A stretch of 8,425 bases of DNA from Candidatus Wallbacteria bacterium (GTDB lineage Bacteria; Muiribacteriota; JAQTZZ01), in assembly GCA_028711905.1 (NCBI GenBank), contig JAQTRI010000142.1, forward strand, positions 1 to 8,425. The letters are read 5' to 3'. Shown here one piece after another: positions 1 to 5,035 of the stretch (its first letter is position 1; each line of letters starts with the position of its first letter). The position numbers were made by a program, and so were the translations under genes. The notes beneath the pieces were generated by a model that had not been told where the DNA came from, searched no databases, and saw only the letters and a program-made list of their open reading frames with translations.

Positions 1-5
1 ATTGA

Positions 6-731
6 AAGCAGGATTATGCTGAAGCTGCTAAATGGTATCTTAAGTTGGCGGAGGAGGGTAATGAAGCAGCACAATTGCGCTTAGCCATTTTTTACGAAGA
101 AGGGAAAGGGGTATCCCAGGACTACAAAGAAGCAGCAAAATGGTATCTGAAAGCGGCTTCTCAAGGAAAGTGGGCAGCTCAAGGACGGCTTGCCCATTTG
201 TATGAAGAGGGTAAAGGGGTCGACCGCGATTACAAAGAAGCTTTTAAATGGTATCGCCTGTCAGCTGAGAACGGAGATGCATTCGGTCAATTAGGATTTG
301 GCCGTATGTACCTGAATGGAACGGCCACGCTTGGGGATTACTGCAAGGCATTTGAATGGTTCAACAAATCCGCAGACCAAGGTAATGCTGAAGCACAATT
401 TGAAATCGCCCAAATGTACAGCAAAGGAAAGGGAATGGCAGCAGACGGCGTCAAGGCACTCATGTGGGCGAAAATTTCTACAGCAAGTGGATTCGATAAA
501 ACAACAAATTTTCAGAAAGAAGTTATAAGCAAATTAGCACCGGAACAGATTGAAAAAGCCCAGACTCTGGCCAATGCATGGATTGAGAAACATCCTATAA
601 CGCTATCACCACCCCGGACAAGTGTGGATAAGATGGCTCTTGCTGCATTTATTGCCATAATCGCTGCAGCTGCTTTCTCTAGGATCAAATCCAAAAAGAT
701 AAAAAGCATGAAAGAAAAGGATGGTAGATAA
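6..731 (+). CDS. Sel1-repeat protein with C-terminal membrane anchor (5' partial, frame broken at edge)
   Basis: Tandem Sel1-like repeats fill most of the protein, with the hallmark AAKWY, AFKWY and AFEWF helix pieces alternating with YEEGKGV loops. About four repeats follow the TTG at 45, and a further partial repeat (KQDYAEAAKWYLKLAEEGN) can be read from base 6. Sel1 repeats are short alpha-helical scaffolds for protein-protein contact, so a binding or adaptor role is likely; the partner is unknown. The repeats end in a typical closing segment (LAPEQIEKAQTLANAWIEKH). A hydrophobic helix (MALAAFIAIIAAAAF, about residues 196-210 counted from 45) and a lysine-rich tail follow, suggesting a tail-anchored membrane protein. 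The frame meets TGA at 3-5, although repeat homology continues right up to it; TTG at 45 is inside a repeat, so it is probably not the real start. The gene is visibly richer in A+T than its neighbours. Confidence 0.85.
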   Translation, partial: KQDYAEAAKWYLKLAEEGNEAAQLRLAIFYEEGKGVSQDYKEAAKWYLKAASQGKWAAQGRLAHLYEEGKGVDRDYKEAFKWYRLSAENGDAFGQLGFGRMYLNGTATLGDYCKAFEWFNKSADQGNAEAQFEIAQMYSKGKGMAADGVKALMWAKISTASGFDKTTNFQKEVISKLAPEQIEKAQTLANAWIEKHPITLSPPRTSVDKMALAAFIAIIAAAAFSRIKSKKIKSMKEKDGR

Positions 732-745
732 TGTTGGAGCGCCCG

Positions 746-807
746 GCCTCAGCCTTGCACATGGCGCACAACGATCATGAGGTTTGGATGTCAGGCGAGA
801 GGAACGA
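746..807 (+). repeat. Intergenic direct repeat, copy A
   Basis: This is the first copy of a repeat that recurs behind several genes in the window. It runs from GCCTCAGCC through GCACATGGCGCACAACGATC and TCATGAGGTTTGGATG to TCAGGC and GAGGAACGA. CCTCA near the left end can pair with TGAGG about 30 bases later. It begins 15 bases after the Sel1 stop codon. Confidence 0.7.
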
Positions 808-851
808 GGGATGGGACGGGGGAAGCAAGGGGCTGTGTAGTGGCGTTGATG

Positions 852-857
852 TATACT
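852..857 (+). promoter_or_regulatory. Possible -10 box for the Bro-N gene
   Basis: TATACT lies 26 bases before the Bro-N start codon and matches a sigma-70 -10 hexamer at five of six positions. No good -35 hexamer is visible 16-18 bases upstream, so this is only a weak promoter candidate. Confidence 0.3.
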
Positions 858-877
858 ATTCCTACAGGAGATAACAT

Positions 878-1723
878 ATGAACTTGATTTTATTTCAGGA
901 CCGGAAAGTCAGGCGCGCCTGGAATGACCAGGAGCAGAAATGGTACTTCGCTGTCGTCGACGTGATTGCCGTGCTGACGGACAGTATCAACCCGCAGGTC
1001 TACTGGCGCGTGCTGAAAAAGCGCCTGCTGGCTGAGGGCAATGAAACCGTTACAAATTGTAACGAGTTGAAAATGGAGGCCCAGGACGGCAAAATGCGTG
1101 CAACGGTAGTGGCCAATGCCGAGCAGCTGTTGCGGCTGATTCAGTCAATTCCTTCGCCCAAGGCCGAGCCCTTCAAAAGCTGGCTGGCCCGGGTCGGATA
1201 TGAGCGTCTGGAAGAAATCGAGGACCCTGAGCTGGCGACTAAGCGCACGCGGGAGCTTTACAGGCAGAAAGGCTACAGCGATGCCTGGATCGAAAAGCGG
1301 ATGCGCGGAATAGCCGTGCGGGACGAACTGACGGACGAATGGAAAAAGCGCGGAGTGAAGGATCGGAAGGAGTATTCCATCCTGACCGCTGAAATCAGCA
1401 AGGCCGCCTTCGGCATGACTCCTTCCGAATACCGGGACTTCAAGGATCTTGAAACTCCGGGAGACAACCTGCGCGATCACATGACCGACCTGGAGCTGAT
1501 TTTTACGATGCTCGGCGAGGCCTCGACCACGGAAATCGCCAGGAAAAAAGACGCACAGGGTTTCCGGGAAAACAAAAAGGCCGCTAAAGCCGGTGGCGCT
1601 GTTGCCGGGAAGGCACGACTGGACCTGGAAAAGAAAACCGGCAGAAAGGTTTCCACGCGGGAAAATTACAAGGAACTACCGGAGGGCAAGCGCCGGGCGA
1701 TCAAACGCGGACCGAAGAAATAG
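878..1723 (+). CDS. Bro-N domain protein (phage antirepressor-like)
   Basis: This 281-residue protein carries a Bro-N domain at about residues 3-105: MNLILFQDRKVRRAW, WYFAVVDVIAVLTDS, YWRVLKKRLLAEGNE, VTNCNELKM, and an AEQLLRLIQSIPSPKAEPFK block that is very typical of the family. Bro-N domains bind DNA and occur in phage antirepressors and in baculovirus Bro proteins. The rest is a charged helical region (about 110-225) and a lysine- and arginine-rich tail ending KRAIKRGPKK, reminiscent in style of the C-terminal half of DinD-like proteins. The start is well supported: AGGAG at 866-870 lies 7 bases before ATG 878. The gene stands alone between two copies of the intergenic repeat. A perfect palindrome falls in frame on the VTNCN codons. 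The target DNA and physiological role cannot be read from the sequence. Confidence 0.88.
   Translation: MNLILFQDRKVRRAWNDQEQKWYFAVVDVIAVLTDSINPQVYWRVLKKRLLAEGNETVTNCNELKMEAQDGKMRATVVANAEQLLRLIQSIPSPKAEPFKSWLARVGYERLEEIEDPELATKRTRELYRQKGYSDAWIEKRMRGIAVRDELTDEWKKRGVKDRKEYSILTAEISKAAFGMTPSEYRDFKDLETPGDNLRDHMTDLELIFTMLGEASTTEIARKKDAQGFRENKKAAKAGGAVAGKARLDLEKKTGRKVSTRENYKELPEGKRRAIKRGPKK
1048..1064. repeat. Palindrome inside the Bro-N gene
   Basis: CGTTACAAATTGTAACG is a perfect inverted repeat with 8-bp arms around one central base. It encodes V58-T59-N60-C61-N62 of the Bro-N domain. The core GTTACAA-A-TTGTAAC resembles the palindrome inside the ORF6N gene (GTCACAA-T-TTGTGAC). It could be a binding site or an mRNA hairpin; function is inferred only. 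Confidence 0.6.
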
Positions 1724-1728
1724 GTGGA

Positions 1729-1794
1729 GCCTGCCCCAGCCTCGCCCATGGCGCACAATGATCATGAGGTTTGAATGTCAGGCACGAGGAACGA
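1729..1794 (+). repeat. Intergenic direct repeat, copy B
   Basis: This is a full-length copy lying 6 bases after the Bro-N stop codon. It contains CCCAGCCTCGCCC, ATGGCGCACAATGATCATGA, GGTTTGAATGTCAGGC and ACGAGGAACGA. Outer GCCTG/CAGGC and inner CCTCG/TGAGG arms can pair. The hydrolase reading frame could extend into it from TTG 1771, but the repeat is non-coding elsewhere, so I start the hydrolase downstream. Confidence 0.75.
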
Positions 1795-1824
1795 TGCAAT
1801 GATAGGAAAATCGGGGGCAAGGTG

Positions 1825-2673
1825 ATGGCAGAGATCAGCGTTAAAAGAATTGTGCGTTCTGTTTTCAGCATCATTGCTGCAGTATATGTGATTGCCCTCT
1901 GCCTGCTGTATTTCCTGCAGGGCTGGCTGATCTTCCCCGGCGACAAGAAACTGCTGCTCGATCCGTCAGTGCATGGTCTCCCATACAGCGTGGTTACGAT
2001 CAAAACCAGCGACGGACTGGCCTTGAACGGCTGGATGATCAACGGCCGGCCCGGATATCCTTACATTCTTTTCTGCCACGGCAATGCAGAGAACATTTCC
2101 AGCCTGATCGAAAAGGCCCTGCAGTTCTACCAGCAAGGGTTCAGCTCGCTTTTCTTCGACTACCGCGGATTCGGGATCAGTGAGGGCCTTCCAACTGAAC
2201 AGGGCGTTTATCTTGATGCTGAAGCTGCCTGGAGTTATCTGGTGTCAGACCTGCGCGTCGCTCCGGATCAGATCATCGTCTACGGCCGCTCATTAGGCGG
2301 CGCAGTGGCCACTAATCTTGCAGCCGGCCGTTCCTGCAAAGCCCTGATCGTCGAATCCGGCTTCTATTCGATGACCGACATGGCTGCCGACATCTACAGG
2401 TGGGTCCCGGTTAAATGGATTCTAAAGTATCCGTTCGAGTCCGGGAAAAGCATCAGCAAAGTGCATTGCCCGGTACTGATCCTGCACAGCCCTGACGACG
2501 AAATCGTGCCGTTTGAGCAGGGAGAGAAATTGTTCGCAGCAGCAACAGGTCCGAAAAAGTTCGTGAAAATCAAGGGAGACCACAACGATGGGTGCTGGGT
2601 GTATCAGGACATCTACCTGAAAGGTCTGATGGGATTCTTTGCTGAGTTCCATCTGGTGCCGGACACGCCATGA
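1825..2673 (+). CDS. Membrane-anchored alpha/beta hydrolase, BEM46/ABHD13 type
   Basis: This 282-residue protein has an N-terminal transmembrane helix (about 10-34, including SIIAAVYVIALCLLYFLQGW) followed by an alpha/beta hydrolase fold. Visible landmarks are the oxyanion-region HGNAEN (H85-G86-N87), the strand-turn FFDYRGFGISEG (110-121), the nucleophile elbow GRSLGG with S156, the acid loop HSPDDEIVP with D225 the likely acid, and the final GDHND with H253. The order and spacing fit BEM46/YfhR-like serine hydrolases, which cleave esters, thioesters or peptides; the substrate here is not known. The active domain probably faces the periplasm or membrane surface. ATG 1825 was chosen because the conserved domain is complete from there, GGGGG at 1813-1817 gives a plausible ribosome site, and the upstream extension is repeat DNA. 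The next gene begins 31 bases after the stop, so the two are probably cotranscribed. Confidence 0.9.
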   Translation: MAEISVKRIVRSVFSIIAAVYVIALCLLYFLQGWLIFPGDKKLLLDPSVHGLPYSVVTIKTSDGLALNGWMINGRPGYPYILFCHGNAENISSLIEKALQFYQQGFSSLFFDYRGFGISEGLPTEQGVYLDAEAAWSYLVSDLRVAPDQIIVYGRSLGGAVATNLAAGRSCKALIVESGFYSMTDMAADIYRWVPVKWILKYPFESGKSISKVHCPVLILHSPDDEIVPFEQGEKLFAAATGPKKFVKIKGDHNDGCWVYQDIYLKGLMGFFAEFHLVPDTP

Positions 2674-2704
2674 CGCGCATTGAGGTGGGAAAAGGGGAGC
2701 AGGT

Positions 2705-3532
2705 ATGACAGGAACAGTGAAAAAAGTCCCTTTCTTGAAACAGCTTGTACAATGTCTGCTCATATGGTTCATCGGTTCCGCAGCCAGTATAGCTGTTTTC
2801 AGCTTGGTGTTTTCAGCATTCATGAGATATGGAAAGCTGCAAGCACGCCCACAGAGACCAGTGGTAGCAATCGTAAGAGACGCTGTCATAAGATTTCGCG
2901 CGCAAGAAGGCAGGGATCTTGATTCGCTGAACGAACTGGTACCAAAATACCTGCCGGAACTGCGCAAGGACCATTGGGGCCATGATCTGATTCTGGATAC
3001 TGCCGAGCGTGTCATCATCAGTTGCGGGTCGGATGGCAAATATTCACCAGATCCGGAACACAAATTCAATCGGGACAACATAGTGCTGCCTTTCAGCATC
3101 CCGCTTTGCATCAGCGACGCCAGATTTACGGAAGCTCCCAACGGAGTGCTGATTAACGGCAGCGTGATCACAATCTATTTTTCCGGACCGCCCCTGCTCA
3201 AGCAAACCGATCTCCAGGGCCAGGACTTTGTTTTCTGCCGATCGTTCATCGATCTGGCGGATACTGTGGCACATGGAAACGCCGATGCTGGCGACGAATC
3301 CAACCTCGGCCTGCTCACTGCCCTGCCGCCAGAGGATGGCGCTGCTCCCGGGGAACTGGGCGGGAAATTCGATTTCGTGAAGTTCAAAGTCACACGCAGG
3401 GACGGGTGCCCGTTTGCTGCTTCGCTTTTTGTCAGGTTCAACGACTCAGCGTGCGACAAGTACAGAACCAGGTATCGCAAATGCGAGAACAGCTCGTACA
3501 ATGTGAAGGTGAAAAGACCGGGGGAGTATTAG
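2705..3532 (+). CDS. Single-pass membrane protein with GspG/pseudopilin-like segment
   Basis: This 275-residue protein has one N-terminal hydrophobic helix (about 14-40, LVQCLLIWFIGSAASIAVF). Residues about 52-115 then resemble the core of type II secretion major pseudopilins: a helix (AIVRDAVIRFRAQEGRDLDS), ELVPKYLPEL, then KDHWGHDLIL and SCGSDGKYSPD, matching the family pattern of a DPWGNPY turn and a YSxGADGK loop. No prepilin peptidase site of the GFTLxE type precedes the helix, so it is probably not a processed pilin. It may be a membrane-tethered protein with a related fold. Residues about 130-275 form an unrecognised domain with several cysteines (C135, C178, C235, C250, C260). The start is supported by GGGGAG at 2694-2699, 5 bases before ATG 2705. 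It probably shares a transcript with the hydrolase. Function unknown. Confidence 0.8.
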   Translation: MTGTVKKVPFLKQLVQCLLIWFIGSAASIAVFSLVFSAFMRYGKLQARPQRPVVAIVRDAVIRFRAQEGRDLDSLNELVPKYLPELRKDHWGHDLILDTAERVIISCGSDGKYSPDPEHKFNRDNIVLPFSIPLCISDARFTEAPNGVLINGSVITIYFSGPPLLKQTDLQGQDFVFCRSFIDLADTVAHGNADAGDESNLGLLTALPPEDGAAPGELGGKFDFVKFKVTRRDGCPFAASLFVRFNDSACDKYRTRYRKCENSSYNVKVKRPGEY

Positions 3533-3546
3533 ATGAAAGCAAACAG

Positions 3547-3607
3547 GCCTCAGCCCTTTCATCGCCCACAACAATCATGAGGTTTGAATGTAATGCACGA
3601 TGAACGA
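3547..3607 (+). repeat. Intergenic direct repeat, copy C
   Basis: This copy begins 15 bases after the preceding stop: GCCTCAGCC, ATCGCCCACAACAATCATGA, GGTTTGAATG and GCACGATGAACGA. It is one base shorter than copies A and B in the left half and lacks the TCAGGC block. Its last bases overlap the first ATG (3600) of the Nudix reading frame. Confidence 0.7.
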
Positions 3608-4127
3608 AGCAGGGAGAGGAAAATTGGGAAACAGTGACGCCACACGCTCTATCGACGATTACACTTACTACAGCCAGCTCCCGGCCAAGCGCATGGGATC
3701 CGGTGCCTTGTTCTTCGATCAGGATGGCCGGTTTCTTGTTCTGAAGACGACATACAAATCCACCTGGGAAATTCCGGGCGGAGTGGTGGAAAAGGACGAA
3801 TCCCCGCTGCAGGCCTGCGTCAGGGAGGTGCGCGAAGAGACAGGCCTGGAGATCGATGCCCAGAACCTGGCCTTGCTCTGCCTTGAATATGCAACAGGCA
3901 ACGCTGTGCGCACCGAATCGCTGATGTTCATCTTTGACGGAGGAACATTCTCTGCTGCGGGGATCGATGCCATCCGTCCCGACGGAAGCGAAATAGTGGA
4001 ATCCATGTTTGTCACCCTGGAACAGGCTCAATCCCTGCTCAGTCCGACCTTGTGGAACCGGGTGCGGCTCGCGATCAACAGCAAAAGAGAAGCACGAATA
4101 GCCTATTTCGAGACAGTAAGGAAGTAA
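3600..4127 (+). CDS. Nudix hydrolase
   Basis: The 175-residue frame contains a perfect Nudix box, GX5EX7REUXEEXGU: G61, E67, then R75-E76-V77-R78-E79-E80-T81-G82-L83. The REVREE helix supplies the metal-binding glutamates. The box is preceded by the usual strand and loop KSTWEIPGG (53-61). Nudix enzymes hydrolyse nucleoside diphosphates linked to another group, X, using Mg2+; X cannot be told from this sequence. The length fits a single-domain cytosolic enzyme with no signal peptide. Two starts are possible. ATG 3600 lies inside repeat copy C and has no ribosome site. TTG 3624 (residue 9, giving 167 residues) follows AGGGAGAGGA at 3611-3620 and has the better translation signal. The conserved domain is complete with either start. 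The longer frame is given here. Confidence 0.92.
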   Translation: MNEAGRGKLGNSDATRSIDDYTYYSQLPAKRMGSGALFFDQDGRFLVLKTTYKSTWEIPGGVVEKDESPLQACVREVREETGLEIDAQNLALLCLEYATGNAVRTESLMFIFDGGTFSAAGIDAIRPDGSEIVESMFVTLEQAQSLLSPTLWNRVRLAINSKREARIAYFETVRK

Positions 4128-4144
4128 TGCAACGGAAGGAAAAA

Positions 4145-4176
4145 GCCCAAGCCCAGCACATGGCGCAGAATGATGA
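4145..4176 (+). repeat. Intergenic direct repeat, copy D (left half only)
   Basis: CCCAGCACATGGCGCAGAAT followed by GATGAA matches the left half of copies A and B, including the 6-base spacing between AGCC and ATGGCGCA. The right half (GAGGTTTGAATGTCAGGC) is missing. It starts 17 bases after the Nudix stop codon. Confidence 0.6.
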
Positions 4177-4205
4177 AACAAAACCCCGAAACCTTCCCTA
4201 GCAGG

Positions 4206-4238
4206 GCTCAGGCCTGCACATTGCACATGAATGAAGGT
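4206..4238 (+). repeat. Intergenic direct repeat, copy E (degenerate)
   Basis: GCTCAGGCCTGCACATTGCA followed by CATGAATGAAGG resembles the left half of the family with one substitution and a short deletion. It lies 30 bases after copy D, making a tandem pair of worn copies. Confidence 0.4.
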
Positions 4239-4357
4239 GATGCTCCACCCGCAAGCCCTGATGAGGAAGGAAAAGATGGGAAAGAGGATGGCTTTGGCGG
4301 GAACAGGCCGTGAAGATTAGCAGTGAATTTGGGAACGGCCAGTCCCCGGAGTTAACA

Positions 4358-4376
4358 GAGTCTCAATTTGAGACTC
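4358..4376. promoter_or_regulatory. 19-bp palindrome upstream of the ORF6N gene
   Basis: GAGTCTCAATTTGAGACTC is a perfect dyad (9-bp arms, one central base), 79 bases before ATG 4455. Its core GTCTCA-N3-TGAGAC occurs twice more, upstream of the RAYT gene. Its middle is nearly identical to a palindrome inside the ORF6N coding sequence. The form suggests an operator for a dimeric protein; which protein is unknown. Confidence 0.55.
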
Positions 4377-4425
4377 GGCCAACCATCGTGACACGGAAAT
4401 ATCGCTTTACAGCGCGATTGTGCGT

Positions 4426-4443
4426 TTGGCACGGGGATTGTTA
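4426..4443 (+). promoter_or_regulatory. Sigma-54-like promoter motif before ORF6N
   Basis: TTGGCACGGGGATTGTTA matches the sigma-54 -24/-12 consensus TTGGCACG-N4-TTGCW except that the -12 GC is GT. The spacing is correct. Transcription would start at about 4453, two bases before ATG 4455, so the message would be almost leaderless. That and the -12 change keep confidence moderate. Confidence 0.4.
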
Positions 4444-4454
4444 CATGTCGGAAT

Positions 4455-4997
4455 ATGGAACAGGAAAACAAGGTCATCGCTATCCCGGACCATGTGTTGG
4501 AGCAGAAGATCTATCTGATTCGCGGCAAAAAGGTCATGCTGGACCGGGACCTGGCTGAACTGTATGATGTTCCTACCAAAGTACTCAATCAGGCCGTTAA
4601 AAGAAATCAGGAGCGCTTCCCGGAAGATTTTGTCTTTCAACTGAATAAGACCGAATTGAAAAAATGGAAGTCACAATTTGTGACTTCCAATTCGATCAGG
4701 ATGGGAATTCGCAAGCGGCCGATAGCCTTTACCGAACTGGGCGTGGCTATGCTTTCATCAGTGCTGAACAGCAGGCGGGCGATCCTGGTCAACATCAGCA
4801 TCATGCGGGTATTCGTGAAACTGCGTGAATACCTGGCCACACACAAGGAACTCAGGGACAAGCTTTCGCAGCTCGAAGGAAGGGTCGATGCCCAGGATCA
4901 GTCCATCAGCACGATCATCGACGCCATCAAAAAGCTTCTGGAGCATCCGACGGAGGAAAAGCGTAAAATAGGATTCAGGCTGCAGGCGCGGAAGTAA
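4455..4997 (+). CDS. ORF6N domain protein (phage-type DNA-binding/regulatory)
   Basis: This 180-residue protein is a textbook ORF6N-domain protein. The domain covers about residues 10-100: IPDHVLEQKIYLIRGKKVML, DRDLAELYDVPTKVLNQAVK, RNQERFPEDFVFQLNKTEL, KSQFVTSN, then RKRPIAFTELGVAMLSSVLN. A linker and coiled-coil-like helix follow (about 120-160), and the tail EEKRKIGFRLQARK is typical of the family. ORF6N is related to the KilA-N and Bro-N phage domains and is thought to bind DNA. Length and domain order are complete. ATG 4455 aligns exactly with the GTG start of the RAYT gene in the duplicated upstream block. No strong ribosome site precedes it. The next gene starts 38 bases after the stop. 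The codons for W71 to S78 form a palindrome that echoes the one upstream, which would allow autoregulation (inference). Confidence 0.93.
   Translation: MEQENKVIAIPDHVLEQKIYLIRGKKVMLDRDLAELYDVPTKVLNQAVKRNQERFPEDFVFQLNKTELKKWKSQFVTSNSIRMGIRKRPIAFTELGVAMLSSVLNSRRAILVNISIMRVFVKLREYLATHKELRDKLSQLEGRVDAQDQSISTIIDAIKKLLEHPTEEKRKIGFRLQARK
4665..4689. repeat. Palindrome inside the ORF6N gene
   Basis: This 25-bp perfect inverted repeat has 12-bp arms (TGGAAGTCACAA and TTGTGACTTCCA) around a central T at 4677. It encodes W71-K72-S73-Q74-F75-V76-T77-S78. Its core AGTCACAATTTGTGACT differs from the upstream palindrome core AGTCTCAATTTGAGACT only at one symmetrical pair of bases. Confidence 0.7.
4953..4979 (+). 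repeat. Right shared block, ORF6N copy
   Basis: These 27 bases are identical to 8265-8291 behind the RAYT gene; the segment includes GAGGAAAAGCGTAAAATAGG. Here they are coding and specify E167 to R175 of the ORF6N tail (EEKRKIGFR). Similarity becomes patchy on both sides. Confidence 0.8.
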
Positions 4998-5035
4998 TGA
5001 GCGGGGTAAAATAAACCAGCCGGAGGCGAGCACAC

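Larger units (their letters stand above)
4128..4454 (+). other. Gene-free stretch with repeats and control elements
   Basis: These 327 bases hold no convincing gene. In order they contain repeat copy D, degenerate repeat copy E, about 100 bases with no recognised feature, a 19-bp palindrome, and a conserved block ending in a sigma-54-like motif just before the ORF6N start codon. A 28-codon frame from ATG 4227 is composition-biased (P, E, K, G, D) and overlaps repeat E, so I do not call it. Confidence 0.6.
4358..4457 (+). repeat. Left shared block, ORF6N copy
   Basis: This block runs from the palindrome to the ORF6N start codon and matches 7625-7723 before the RAYT gene. The palindrome-to-CAGCG distance is 57 bases in both copies. 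Positions 4409-4443 match 7676-7710 at 34 of 35 bases. The only length difference is one base near the start codon. A short GCGC-GATT-GTGC hairpin lies at 4412-4423; in the other copy it is GCGC-GATT-GCGC, so pairing is kept with a G-T pair. Confidence 0.75.

Noticed and set aside
732..877. Peptide MAHNDHEV read from repeat copy A as a small gene
   Set aside because: The corresponding frame in copy B hits a stop after eight codons, and the peptide is not conserved in copies C, D and E, so the repeat is conserved as DNA and not as protein.
2422..3171. Long open frame of 249 codons on the - strand
   Set aside because: It lies opposite the hydrolase and pseudopilin-like genes, whose + strand products have clear motifs; its own translation is serine- and cysteine-rich with no recognisable domain.
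3438..4226. Open frame of 262 codons on the - strand opposite the Nudix gene
   Set aside because: The + strand has a perfect Nudix box; the - strand translation shows no family features and runs through two intergenic repeats.
4227..4313. Small frame of 28 codons before the ORF6N gene
   Set aside because: It starts inside degenerate repeat E, has low-complexity composition and no clear ribosome site.
4412..4423. GCGC-GATT-GTGC hairpin as a transcription terminator
   Set aside because: The stem has only four pairs and no T-run follows; it sits just upstream of a start codon, so it fits the shared left block better.
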